From contig NZ_FMHV01000002.1 of the NCBI RefSeq assembly GCF_900091465.1, forward strand, positions 992,001 to 1,056,000: DNA of 64,000 bases, in the 5' to 3' direction. The stretch comes from Micromonospora rhizosphaerae (GTDB lineage Bacteria > Actinomycetota > Actinomycetes > Mycobacteriales > Micromonosporaceae). The notes beneath the pieces were generated by a model. That model was not told where the DNA came from. It worked only from the letters and a program-made list of their open reading frames with translations, and did no database searches. Below are positions 15,160 to 22,551 of the stretch, in pieces; the stretch's first letter is position 1, and each line of letters begins with the position of its first letter. The position numbers and the translations under genes are program-made.

Positions 15160-15828
15160 ATGAAAATCACCGTCTTCGGTGCCACCGGTGGCATCGGCCG
15201 GCATCTCGTCGACCAGGCCGTCGCCGCCGGCCACGAGGTCACCGCCGTGGCACGTCAGCCGGGGCGGCTGGCCGGCGTACCGGTCCGGGTGGTCGCTGCC
15301 GACCTGGCGACGGCCGATCCGGCGACGCTGCGGGCGGCGGTCGCGGGGGCCGACGCGGTGCTCTCCGGCCTGGGCCCCCGCTCGGCGGTCGACGCCGGCA
15401 TCGCCGCCCGGGGCACCGGGGCGATCGTCGAGGCGATGAGGGAGTCCGGCGTACGACGGATCGTGGTGGTCAGCGCCGCGCCGGTTGGCGTGGTGCCGTC
15501 CCCCGGCCGGCCGCACCCGCCCAAGCGGGACCCGGGCGACGGGCCGCTGATGCGCTTCGTGTTGGGGCCGGCGATTCGCCGGGTGCTCCGCCGGCACTAC
15601 GCCGACCTCGCGCTGATGGAGGAGATACTGCGGGACAGCGGCCTCGACTGGACGGTCGTCCGCCCGCCCCGGCTGACCGACAAGCCGCTGACCGGCGCCT
15701 ACCGGACGGCGTACGGGCGCAACGTGCGGGGCGGCCTGACCGTCTCCCGGGCCGACGTCGCCCAGCTGATGCTTCACTCGCTGGACCAGCCCGAGTCGGT
15801 CGGGCGGACCGTCGGCGTGGCGAACTGA
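15160..15828 (+). CDS. NAD(P)-binding Rossmann reductase (NmrA/SDR-a5-like)
   Basis: A 222-residue atypical SDR. The dinucleotide-binding GATGGIGRHL motif is at residues 7-16, ADLATADPATLRAAVAGADA follows the first half-domain, and the active region IVVVSAAPVG lacks a classic YxxxK, as in NmrA-type and flavin-reductase-like members. DLALMEEILRDSGLDWTVVR is the usual helix-strand at about 148-167. It probably acts as an NADPH-dependent reductase or redox sensor. The divergent MarR regulator is its likely controller. ATG 15160 follows a GGAAGG ribosome-binding site. Confidence 0.88.
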   Translation: MKITVFGATGGIGRHLVDQAVAAGHEVTAVARQPGRLAGVPVRVVAADLATADPATLRAAVAGADAVLSGLGPRSAVDAGIAARGTGAIVEAMRESGVRRIVVVSAAPVGVVPSPGRPHPPKRDPGDGPLMRFVLGPAIRRVLRRHYADLALMEEILRDSGLDWTVVRPPRLTDKPLTGAYRTAYGRNVRGGLTVSRADVAQLMLHSLDQPESVGRTVGVAN

Positions 15829-15891
15829 CGGACGCCGGAGGGTCGGAAGCTGAACCGGAAGTGTGTAATCGGCGTCACTTGGTTGATCGGC

Positions 15892-15942
15892 TTGTCGACC
15901 GCTACCCGCGAGTAATACAGTCGGGGTTACTGATCGGTAACC
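15892..15942 (+). promoter_or_regulatory. fadE promoter with overlapping operator palindrome
   Basis: TTGTCG (15892-15897) and TACAGT (15916-15921) are spaced 18 bp. Immediately downstream GGTTACTGATCGGTAACC (15925-15942) is an 18-bp imperfect palindrome with 6-bp perfect arms, covering the expected transcription start 24 bp before the ATG. The ACn6GT pattern is of TetR-type fatty-acid regulators. The regulator itself is not nearby. Confidence 0.5.
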
Positions 15943-15966
15943 TGTCCGGAAGCGGGGCCAGCGAGC

Positions 15967-17823
15967 ATGACCCACTACAAGAGCAACCTTCGGGACCTCG
16001 AGTTCAACCTGTTCGAGGTCTTCGGGGCGGACCGGACGTTCGGCCAGGAGCCGTACACGGACCTGGACGTCGAGACCGCCCGCAGCTTCCTCTCCGAGGT
16101 CGACCGCCTGGCCCGCGAGGACCTGGCCGCGAGCTACACGGACAGCGACCGCAACCCGCCCGTCTTCGACCCGGCGACGCACACCGCGCCGCTGCCGGAG
16201 TCGTTCAAGAAGTCGTACCAGGCGTTCATGGACTCGGAGTTCTGGCGGCTGGACCTCCCCGAGGCGCTCGGCGGCACCAACGCGCCGCGGGCGCTCTGGT
16301 GGTCGCTCGCCGAGCTTGTGCTCGGCGCGAACGCCCCGATCTGGATGTACGCCTCCGGCCCGTCGTTCGCGCACGTGCTGCACGTCGAGGGCACCGAGCA
16401 GCAGAAGAAGTGGGCCAAGCTCTTCATCGAGAAGCAGTGGGGCTCCACCATGGTGCTCACCGAGCCGGACGCCGGCTCGGACGTGGGCGCCGGCCGTACC
16501 CGCGCCGTCCCGCAGCCGGACGGCTCGTGGCACATCGAGGGCGTCAAGCGCTTCATCACCTCGGGTGAGCACGACCTGAGCGACAACATCGTCCACTATG
16601 TGCTGGCCCGCCCGGCCGGCGTCGAGGGCGTCGGCGGCCCGGGTACCAAGGGCCTGTCGCTCTTCGTGGTGCCGAAGTACCACTTCGACGAGCACACCGG
16701 CGAGCTGGGCGAGCGCAACGGCGTCTTCGCCACCAACGTCGAGCACAAGATGGGCCTGAAGGTCTCCAACACCTGCGAGGTGACCTTCGGTGAGCACGGC
16801 GTACCGGCCAAGGGCTGGCTGCTGGGCGAGAAGCACGACGGCATCCGGCAGATGTTCATGATCATCGAGTACGCCCGGATGATGGTAGGCACCAAGGCGA
16901 TCGCCACCCTCTCGACCGGCTACCTGAACGCCCTGGAGTACGCCAAGAACCGGGTGCAGGGCGCCGACCTGATCCAGATGACCGACAAGACCGCGCCGCG
17001 GGTGACCATCACCCACCACCCGGACGTGCGTCGCTCGCTGATGCTGCAGAAGTCGTACGCCGAGGGTCTGCGGGCGCTGGTCTGCTACACCGCCGGCTGG
17101 CAGGACAAGGTCGCCATCGCCGAGGCGGCCGGCGACGAGAAGGCCACCAAGCTGGCCAAGCGGGTCAACGACCTGCTCCTCCCGCTGGTCAAGGGCGTCG
17201 GGTCCGAGCGGGCGTACGAGCTGCTCGGCCACGAGGCGCTGCAGACCTTCGGCGGCTCCGGCTTCCTCCAGGACTACCCGCTGGAGCAGTACGTCCGGGA
17301 CTCCAAGATCGACACCCTCTACGAGGGCACCACGGCGATCCAGAGCCTCGACCTGATCTTCCGGAAGATCGTCCGGGACAACGGCAAGGCGCTGATGGCG
17401 GTCGCCGGCGAGATCCAGGAGTTCATCACCTCCGAGGGCGGCAACGGCCAGCTCAAGGAGGAGCGGCAGGCGCTCGGCAAGGCGCTCGCCGAGATCCAGA
17501 ACATCCTCGGCGTGATGACCGGGTGGCTCGGCGAGGCGCAGAGCGGCGACGCCCGGGCCCTCTACAAGGTGGGCCTGAGCAGCCGACGCTTCCTGCTGGC
17601 CGTCGGCGACCTGGTGGTCGGCTGGCTGCTGCAGAAGCAGGCCGACGTGGCCCTGCGGGCGCTGAACGGCGAGGTGTCCGCCGCCGACAAGGCGTTCTAC
17701 ACCGGCAAGGTGGCCGCCGCCCGGTTCTTCGCTCGCGAGGTGCTGCCCCGCATCGGCGCCGACCGGCGGATCATCGAGGGCGCCGACCTGGAGCTGATGG
17801 ACCTCCCGGAGGAGGCGTTCTGA
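15967..17823 (+). CDS. Acyl-CoA dehydrogenase, FadE5-like, long form
   Basis: A 618-residue flavoprotein catalysing alpha,beta-dehydrogenation of acyl-CoA in beta-oxidation. The length and the N-terminal extension (1-75, [20 protein letters not shown]) mark the long FadE5-type rather than the 380-residue form. FAD/substrate segments visible: [18 protein letters not shown] (about 159-176), then [14 protein letters not shown], the [20 protein letters not shown] helix, and the C-terminal [18 protein letters not shown] with [12 protein letters not shown]; the catalytic base Glu is likely in YEGTTA. The promoter region has a palindrome of the sort bound by fatty-acid-responsive TetR regulators. 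A strong terminator follows. Confidence 0.93.
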   Translation: MTHYKSNLRDLEFNLFEVFGADRTFGQEPYTDLDVETARSFLSEVDRLAREDLAASYTDSDRNPPVFDPATHTAPLPESFKKSYQAFMDSEFWRLDLPEALGGTNAPRALWWSLAELVLGANAPIWMYASGPSFAHVLHVEGTEQQKKWAKLFIEKQWGSTMVLTEPDAGSDVGAGRTRAVPQPDGSWHIEGVKRFITSGEHDLSDNIVHYVLARPAGVEGVGGPGTKGLSLFVVPKYHFDEHTGELGERNGVFATNVEHKMGLKVSNTCEVTFGEHGVPAKGWLLGEKHDGIRQMFMIIEYARMMVGTKAIATLSTGYLNALEYAKNRVQGADLIQMTDKTAPRVTITHHPDVRRSLMLQKSYAEGLRALVCYTAGWQDKVAIAEAAGDEKATKLAKRVNDLLLPLVKGVGSERAYELLGHEALQTFGGSGFLQDYPLEQYVRDSKIDTLYEGTTAIQSLDLIFRKIVRDNGKALMAVAGEIQEFITSEGGNGQLKEERQALGKALAEIQNILGVMTGWLGEAQSGDARALYKVGLSSRRFLLAVGDLVVGWLLQKQADVALRALNGEVSAADKAFYTGKVAAARFFAREVLPRIGADRRIIEGADLELMDLPEEAF

Positions 17824-17862
17824 GCCCCGATGGGGTGAGGAGTCCGGTTCGGCACTGATACC

Positions 17863-17896
17863 CGGCGGCCGGCGAGCGCGAGCTCGCCGGCCGCCG
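17863..17896 (+). terminator. Strong hairpin terminator after fadE
   Basis: CGGCGGCCGGCGAGC (17863-17877) pairs perfectly with GCTCGCCGGCCGCCG (17882-17896) around the tetraloop GCGA, then GTCGTGATTTCG. A 15-bp perfect stem 40 bp after the fadE stop. Confidence 0.8.
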
Positions 17897-18003
17897 TCGT
17901 GATTTCGACTCCCGGACCGGTAGCCGGGCGGGCTGGCGGGTAACCGTCGCGGACCACCGCAGGTACACGCCCAAGGGCCACCGCACGGGGGAGTGCAGCG
18001 CAC

Positions 18004-18273
18004 ATGGGCATTGGTAGTGGAATCTTTCTCATCGCCATCGGGGCGATCCTGACCTTCGCCATCCGGGCCAACGTCTGGTGGATCGACCTGCGTGCGGTCG
18101 GCTGGGTACTCATTCTGGCCGGGCTGGCCGTTCTGCTCACCACGCTCTGGTTCTGGCAGGACCGGCGCAGGCGGGCCCGCACCCTCATCGTGGAGGAGAA
18201 CCGGCTCTCCCATCCGACCGCGATGATGCCCCCGCCGCCCGACCCGCCACCGCCCACGGCACCGCCGTCCTGA
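18004..18273 (+). CDS. DUF6458 family small membrane protein (copy 1)
   Basis: An 89-residue two-helix membrane protein: MGIGSGIFLIAIGAILTFAI is helix 1, and VGWVLILAGLAVLLTTLWFW (about 37-56) helix 2, with WWIDLRA as the short loop. A cytoplasmic basic patch (QDRRRRART) and a Pro-rich tail (MMPPPPDPPPPTAPPS) follow. The family is widespread in Actinobacteria with no known function. A paralog with the same N-terminal half lies 0.7 kb downstream at 19003 and differs only in its tail. A start at ATG 18004 is certain from the conserved MGIG. Confidence 0.9.
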   Translation: MGIGSGIFLIAIGAILTFAIRANVWWIDLRAVGWVLILAGLAVLLTTLWFWQDRRRRARTLIVEENRLSHPTAMMPPPPDPPPPTAPPS

Positions 18274-18299
18274 GCTGTTCAGTCGCCCGCCGCGTCAAG

Positions 18300-18345
18300 A
18301 GGGGCCCCGGTGCAACGGAAACCGTCAACAGAGGGCCCCTCCTTT
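18300..18345. terminator. Bidirectional hairpin between DUF6458 copy 1 and sixA
   Basis: AGGGGCCC (18300-18307) pairs with GGGCCCCT (18333-18340), with an inner ACGG-AAA-CCGT stem; it ends in CCTTT on the plus strand and CTCTT on the minus strand, so it can serve both convergent genes. The GGGGCCC-type core resembles dispersed repeats common in Micromonosporaceae. Confidence 0.6.
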
Positions 18346-18349
18346 CACC

Positions 18350-18886
18350 TCAGCCGCGCGCGGTGTGCCGGTTGACGATGGGGCCGCCGCCCGGTGCCAG
18401 CTCGGCCCAGGGCGTCGTCGCCCGGTGCATCACCAGGTCCGTGGTGCGCAGCCCGTCCGGGTCGGCCCGCTCCGGGTCCAGCAGCGCCGAGAGCAGCGAG
18501 ATGCCCGGGTTGTGGGCGATCAGCAGCACGACGCCCGCCGCCGGGTCGACCGTCCGGACCAGCCCCAGCAGGTCCTCCGGGCGTGCCTCGTACGCGGCGC
18601 CCTCGTACCGCACCACCGGCGCGGACCCCGCCGGTCCCCCCTCCGGCGGGGACCCCGTCATGCCCAGCGCCACGTCGTGCCAGGTCTGCCGGGTCCGCCG
18701 GACGCTCGAGCAGAGCACCACGTCGGGGAGCACGGCGTGCCGGGCCAGCCAGGCGCCGGCTGCGGCCGCGTCGGCGTGACCGCGCGCGGTCAGCGGCCGT
18801 TCCGCGTCCGGGGTGTCCGAGGACTGCTCGGCCTTGGCGTGCCGCAGCAGCACCAGTGTCCGCTCCTGGTTCCTGCCGTCCGTCAT
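18350..18886 (-). CDS. SixA-type histidine phosphatase
   Basis: A 178-residue member of the histidine phosphatase superfamily. The catalytic RHG-type motif appears as LVLLRHAKAEQ (about residues 11-21, RHA with the phosphate-accepting His), a second Arg in CSSVRRTRQTW, an acid near YEGAAYEARPEDLL, and the second catalytic His in LLIAHNPGISLL. This is the SixA class, which removes phosphate from histidine residues such as those in phosphorelay Hpt domains. It sits between two DUF6458 genes on the opposite strand, with no obvious target. The start ATG at 18886. Confidence 0.9.
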   Translation of the reverse strand: MTDGRNQERTLVLLRHAKAEQSSDTPDAERPLTARGHADAAAAGAWLARHAVLPDVVLCSSVRRTRQTWHDVALGMTGSPPEGGPAGSAPVVRYEGAAYEARPEDLLGLVRTVDPAAGVVLLIAHNPGISLLSALLDPERADPDGLRTTDLVMHRATTPWAELAPGGGPIVNRHTARG

Positions 18887-19002
18887 GGGCTCAGCTTGCC
18901 TGATTGGCGATCGGAGCGCCTGGGTAAGTCGATGGATGCCGCTACCTCATCCATGGCCGCGGCGGGTAGGAAACGCCAGCTGAACGCCAAGGAGGCGACA
19001 TC

Positions 19003-19293
19003 ATGGGCATCGGTGCCAGCATCTTCCTCATCGCGCTCGGCGCGATCTTCGCGTTCGCCATCGACGCCAATCTGGGATGGCTCGACCTGAACGTCGTCGG
19101 CTGGGTGCTGATGCTCGTCGGCGTCGTCGGCCTGATCACCACCCTCTACTTCTGGAACACCCGCCGCCGCACCGTGGTCGCCACCCCGGTGCGCGAGGAC
19201 CGGGTCGTGGCCGACCGGGTGGTCCCGGTGCAGGACGACCGGGTGGTGCGGGAGGAGTACCGCGAGGTGCGCCGCCCCGGCTACCCCGCCTGA
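19003..19293 (+). CDS. DUF6458 family small membrane protein (copy 2)
   Basis: A 96-residue paralog of the gene at 18004. The membrane half is nearly identical in design (MGIGASIFLIALGAIFAFAI, then VGWVLMLVGVVGLITTLYFW), with WLDLNV in the loop. The tail differs: a charged repeat-like stretch VREDRVVADRVVPVQDDRVV followed by REEYREVRRPGYPA, instead of the Pro-rich tail of copy 1. The ribosome-binding site AAGGAGG lies 7 nt before ATG 19003. Function unknown. The divergent tails suggest different cytoplasmic partners for the two copies. Confidence 0.9.
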   Translation: MGIGASIFLIALGAIFAFAIDANLGWLDLNVVGWVLMLVGVVGLITTLYFWNTRRRTVVATPVREDRVVADRVVPVQDDRVVREEYREVRRPGYPA

Positions 19294-19308
19294 GCACCGC
19301 ACACACGT

Positions 19309-19338
19309 CGGGGGTCCCGCAACGGCGCGGGGCCCCCG
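19309..19338. terminator. Hairpin terminator between convergent genes
   Basis: CGGGGG (19309-19314) pairs with CCCCCG (19333-19338) with an inner CCCGC/GCGGGG stem. It lies between the DUF6458 copy 2 stop and the end of trhA, usable from both sides. Confidence 0.65.
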
Positions 19339-19352
19339 AAGCGTGCCCATGA

Positions 19353-20030
19353 TCAGGCGAACAGGGCGAAGTAGATCGCGATGTGGTGGCAGATCGCGGC
19401 GACCAGGGTGCAGGCGTGGAAGAACTCGTGGTGGCCGAAGACCGTGGGCCACGGGTTCGGCCGGCGCAGCGCGTAGAAGACCGCGCCGACGCTGTAGATC
19501 GCGCCGCCGACGATCAGCAGGACCAGGGCGGTGACCCCGCCCGAGTGCAGGATCTGCGGCAGCATCGCCACGGCGACCCAGCCGAGCGCCAGGTAGAGCG
19601 GCGCAGAGACCCAGCGCGGCGCGTGCGGCCAGATCAGCTTCAGTGCCACGCCGGCCAGGGCCCCACCCCACACCAGGCTGAGCATGATGCCGGCCTGCCG
19701 GGTGCCCAGCAGGAGGGCACAGAACGGCGTGTACGTGCCGGCGATGAACACGAAGATCATCGAATGGTCCATCCGGCGCATGATCTGGTAGCCGCGCTCC
19801 GACCACACCCGCCGGTGGTAGAGGGCGCTGGTGCCGAAGAGCCCGCAGACGGTCAGGCTGTAGATGAGGCAGCTGACCAGCGGCGCCCAGCCGGGCCGGG
19901 CGGCGGCGATCGAGCAGAGCACGATGCCGCAGACGAGTGCGACGAAGAACGCGTAGGTGTGCAGCCAGCCGCGCATCCGGGGTTTACCGATGTCGACCGG
20001 CTTGAGCCGAAGCGGTGCGGAGGTGGTCAC
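19353..20030 (-). CDS. trhA: PAQR-family membrane protein TrhA (hemolysin III)
   Basis: A 225-residue seven-helix protein. The family hallmarks are GTSALYHRRVWSERG (Ser and His, about residues 67-81), RRMDHSMIFVFIAGTYTPFC (Asp-His and Thr-Pro) and FGHHEFFHACTLVAAICHHI near the C terminus, which together hold a Zn site of one Ser/Asp and three His as in adiponectin receptors. Bacillus and E. coli TrhA/YqfA affect membrane energetics and fluidity; haemolysis is not a proven role. The GTG start at 20030 is preceded by a TAACCT box at 6 nt, so leaderless transcription is likely. Confidence 0.92.
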   Translation of the reverse strand: MTTSAPLRLKPVDIGKPRMRGWLHTYAFFVALVCGIVLCSIAAARPGWAPLVSCLIYSLTVCGLFGTSALYHRRVWSERGYQIMRRMDHSMIFVFIAGTYTPFCALLLGTRQAGIMLSLVWGGALAGVALKLIWPHAPRWVSAPLYLALGWVAVAMLPQILHSGGVTALVLLIVGGAIYSVGAVFYALRRPNPWPTVFGHHEFFHACTLVAAICHHIAIYFALFA

Positions 20031-20035
20031 GGCAA

Positions 20036-20067
20036 TAGGTTACGGCACCGTAGGTTACTTGTAAGTA
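20036..20067. promoter_or_regulatory. Repeat and palindrome between trhA and pxpB
   Basis: TAGGTTAC occurs twice (20036-20043, 20051-20058), 15 bp apart; on the minus strand each contains TAACCT, the nearer one 6 nt from the trhA start. TACTT-GT-AAGTA (20056-20067) is a short palindrome overlapping the second copy. Probably the trhA promoter and an operator. Confidence 0.45.
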
Positions 20068-20137
20068 GTGTGGCCCGTCACGCCTTCGGTCCGGACGGAG
20101 GGCCCTTGTGGAGCCTCGGATCCGCGAGTATGGCGGG

Positions 20138-20749
20138 ATGCGGATCCGGCCCGTCGGCGCGCACGCTCTGCTGCTTGACTGCGACGACCCCGACCAGGTG
20201 CAGGGGTGGCGCGCCGAGTTGTGGCGTCGCCGCGAGTCGGGCGAGTTGAGCGCGGTGGAGATCGTCCCGGCGGCCCGCACGGTGCTGCTGGACGGCGTAC
20301 CCGATCCGGCGTCGACCGCCGCGCTGATCGCCGGCTGGACGCCGCTGCCAGTCGCCACCGCGACCGCTGGCGGCGAGGTCGAGGTGCCCACCGTGTACGA
20401 CGGCCCGGACCTGCCGGCCGTCGCCGAGCACTGGGGCGTCGACGTGCCGGGGGTGGTCGAGCGGCTGCGGAGCACCGAGTTCCGGGTGGCCTTCTGCGGC
20501 TTCGCACCCGGCTTCGCGTACCTGACCGGGCTTCCCGCGGAGTTGGCGGTGCCCCGGCTGCCCAGCCCGCGGCCCCGGGTGCCGGCCGGATCGGTTGCCC
20601 TCGCCGGCCCGTACGCCGGGATCTATCCGACCGCCTCGCCCGGCGGCTGGCTGCTGGTCGGGCGGACCGGGCTCACCCTCTTCGACGTGCACGCGAACCC
20701 GCCGGCCCGGCTCATCCCCGGCACCCGGGTCCGGCTGGTGTCGGCATGA
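20138..20749 (+). CDS. pxpB: 5-oxoprolinase subunit PxpB
   Basis: A 203-residue subunit of the ATP-dependent 5-oxoprolinase PxpABC, which opens 5-oxoproline (pyroglutamate) to glutamate. It is the KipI-like carboxyltransferase domain-1 protein: MRIRPVGAHALLLDCDD at the N terminus, FCGFAPGFAYLTGLP in the middle (about 126-140) and VPAGSVALAGPYAGIYPTAS-PGGW near the C terminus, all diagnostic. Start at ATG 20138, the second Met of a longer frame, chosen because the family begins MRIRPxG. The stop overlaps pxpC by 4 bp (ATGA). Confidence 0.93.
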   Translation: MRIRPVGAHALLLDCDDPDQVQGWRAELWRRRESGELSAVEIVPAARTVLLDGVPDPASTAALIAGWTPLPVATATAGGEVEVPTVYDGPDLPAVAEHWGVDVPGVVERLRSTEFRVAFCGFAPGFAYLTGLPAELAVPRLPSPRPRVPAGSVALAGPYAGIYPTASPGGWLLVGRTGLTLFDVHANPPARLIPGTRVRLVSA

Positions 20750-21594
20750 TCGAGGTGCTCCGGGCCGGCGCCCTCACCACCGTGCAGGACCAGGGCCGAC
20801 CCGGCTTCGCCCACCTCGGCGTGCCCCGGTCCGGGGCGCTCGACCCGGCGGCGCTGCGGCTGGCCAACCGGCTGGTCGGCAACCCGGAGGCCGCCGCCGG
20901 GCTGGAGATCACGCTGACCGGTTGCCAACTGCGGTTCACCCGGGCCGCCACGGTGGCGGTGACCGGGGCCGACGTCGAGATCCGGGTGGACCGGCGGCCG
21001 GCGGACGTCGGCCGGCCGCTCTCCGTGCCGGCCGGGGCGGTCCTGCGGATCGGTCCCGCCCGTACCGGCGTCCGCAACTGGCTGGCCGTCTCCGGCGGGC
21101 TCGACGTGCCTCCGGTGCTCGGTAGCCGGGCCACCGACACCCTCTCCGGCCTCGGCCCGCCCCCGGTACGCGACGGCGACCGGCTGCCCCTCGGCTCCCC
21201 GGTCGGCAACCCCGCCCCGGTCGACGTGACCGTCACGGCGCCGGTCACCGACGAGCTGCGGCTGACGTTGCGGCTCGGCCCCCGGCACGACTGGTTCACT
21301 CCGGCCGCGCTGAACCTCCTGCTGACCACCCCGTACGCGGTCAGTCCGCTGAGCAACCGGGTCGGCGCGCGACTGGTCGGCGCACCGCTGCCCCGCGCGG
21401 TGGCCGACGAGCTGCCCAGCGAGGGGCTGGTGCTCGGCGCGGTGCAGGTCCCGGCGGACGGTCAGCCGCTGATCTTCCTCGCCGACCACCCCACCACCGG
21501 CGGATACCCCGTCATCGGGGTGGTGGACGAAGTAGCACCCCTCGCGCAGGCCCGCCCGGGGACTACGGTGAGGTTCCATGGACCTCAACGCTGA
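20746..21594 (+). CDS. pxpC: 5-oxoprolinase subunit PxpC
   Basis: A 282-residue KipA/AHS2 (biotin-dependent carboxyltransferase-like) subunit of 5-oxoprolinase. Diagnostic features: MIEVLRAGALTTVQDQGRPG at the N terminus, GVPRSGALDPAALRLANRLV (about 26-45), and SNRVGARLVGAPLP with SEGLVLGAVQVPADGQP toward the end. With PxpB it forms the ring-opening partner of PxpA. The ATG is inside the pxpB stop codon (ATGA), indicating translational coupling; the 3' end overlaps pxpA by 17 bp. Confidence 0.93.
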   Translation: MIEVLRAGALTTVQDQGRPGFAHLGVPRSGALDPAALRLANRLVGNPEAAAGLEITLTGCQLRFTRAATVAVTGADVEIRVDRRPADVGRPLSVPAGAVLRIGPARTGVRNWLAVSGGLDVPPVLGSRATDTLSGLGPPPVRDGDRLPLGSPVGNPAPVDVTVTAPVTDELRLTLRLGPRHDWFTPAALNLLLTTPYAVSPLSNRVGARLVGAPLPRAVADELPSEGLVLGAVQVPADGQPLIFLADHPTTGGYPVIGVVDEVAPLAQARPGTTVRFHGPQR

Positions 21595-22327
21595 TCTCGG
21601 CGAGGGATTCGGCATCTGGCGGCTCGGCGATGACGAGGCGCTGCTGGAGCTGGTCACCTCCGCCAACGTGGCCTGCGGTTTCCACGGCGGCGACCCGTCC
21701 ACCATGCGCCGAGTCTGCGCGGGCGCGGCCGAACGCGGGGTCGCCATCGGCGCCCAGGTCGGCTACCGGGACCTGGCCGGCTTCGGCCGCCGGCACATCG
21801 CGTACGGCTTCGCCGAGCTGCGCGACGAGGTGACCTACCAGCTCGGCGCGCTGGACGGGTTCTGCCGGTTGTTCCGCACCCGGGTGCGTTACCTCAAGCC
21901 GCACGGCGCGCTCTACCACGCCGCGGCGTCCGACGAGGCACAGGCCGCGGCCGTGGTCGCCGCGGTCGGTGCGTACGACCGCGAGCTGCCGGTGCTCTGC
22001 GCGCCGGGCTCGGTGCTCGCCCAGCTCGCGGTCGGCGCGGGACTGCGGGTGGTCGCCGAGGGCTTCGCCGACCGGAACTACCTGCCCAACGGCTCGCTCG
22101 TGCCCCGGACGGCCGCCAACGCGCTGGTGACCGACCCGGAGGAGGTGGCCGCCCGGGCCGTCCGGATGGCCACCGAACGCACCGTGGTGGCGGTCGACGG
22201 CACTGTCATTCCGCTTCAGGTCGAGTCGATCTGCGTGCACGGCGACTCTCCGGGTGCGGTGCGGTCCGCCGGGATGGTCCGGGCCACGCTGATCGACGCG
22301 GGGATCACCCCGAAGCCGTTCGCCTGA
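21578..22327 (+). CDS. pxpA: 5-oxoprolinase subunit PxpA (LamB/YcsF)
   Basis: A 249-residue LamB/YcsF protein, the catalytic amidohydrolase-like subunit of 5-oxoprolinase. MDLNADLGEGFGIWRLGDDE is the invariant N terminus; SANVACGFHGGDPSTM, YLKPHGALYHAA (about 105-116) and EGFADRNYLPNGSLVPR are the metal and substrate motifs. Last gene of pxpBCA, which recycles 5-oxoproline formed from damaged glutamine or glutathione-like metabolism. A TACGGT box 8 nt before the ATG hints at an internal promoter. No transporter is linked. Confidence 0.95.
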   Translation: MDLNADLGEGFGIWRLGDDEALLELVTSANVACGFHGGDPSTMRRVCAGAAERGVAIGAQVGYRDLAGFGRRHIAYGFAELRDEVTYQLGALDGFCRLFRTRVRYLKPHGALYHAAASDEAQAAAVVAAVGAYDRELPVLCAPGSVLAQLAVGAGLRVVAEGFADRNYLPNGSLVPRTAANALVTDPEEVAARAVRMATERTVVAVDGTVIPLQVESICVHGDSPGAVRSAGMVRATLIDAGITPKPFA

Positions 22328-22391
22328 TCCCGGTCAGCTTTCCCACGCTCGACGCGTCGGGAGCGGACGGCGGCGTGTCGTGACCCGGCGG

Positions 22392-22502
22392 CGCATGTCC
22401 CCATGGGCGATATGACGAAGCGGCATGTTTATGACGCTCCGGCATATCGCTCGCGGGGCATGTGCCTTCGGAAGCGGCGGGACTTCGGGAGCGGCGGGAC
22501 TT
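22392..22502. repeat. Clustered short tandem repeats between convergent genes
   Basis: Two 19-bp units, TATGACGAAGCGGCATGTT (22411-22429) and TATGACGCTCCGGCATATC (22430-22448), share 14 positions; further CGCATGT (22392) and GGCATGT (22457) words flank them. Then two 17-bp units, CGGAAGCGGCGGGACTT and CGGGAGCGGCGGGACTT (22469-22502), are tandem with one difference. No terminator stem is obvious. This 224-bp gap separates pxpA from the convergent NHL gene and holds nothing else. Confidence 0.7.
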
Positions 22503-22551
22503 CGGCGCGTGAGCCGGCCACCCGGGGCCGGCGCTCGATCGGACCGCCCGG

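Noticed and set aside
15097..18213. 1,038-codon minus-strand open frame
   Set aside because: It is antisense to the reductase, fadE and DUF6458 genes; composition (His/Asp/Arg/Gly/Val) is that of a GC-rich shadow frame and no domain is recognisable.
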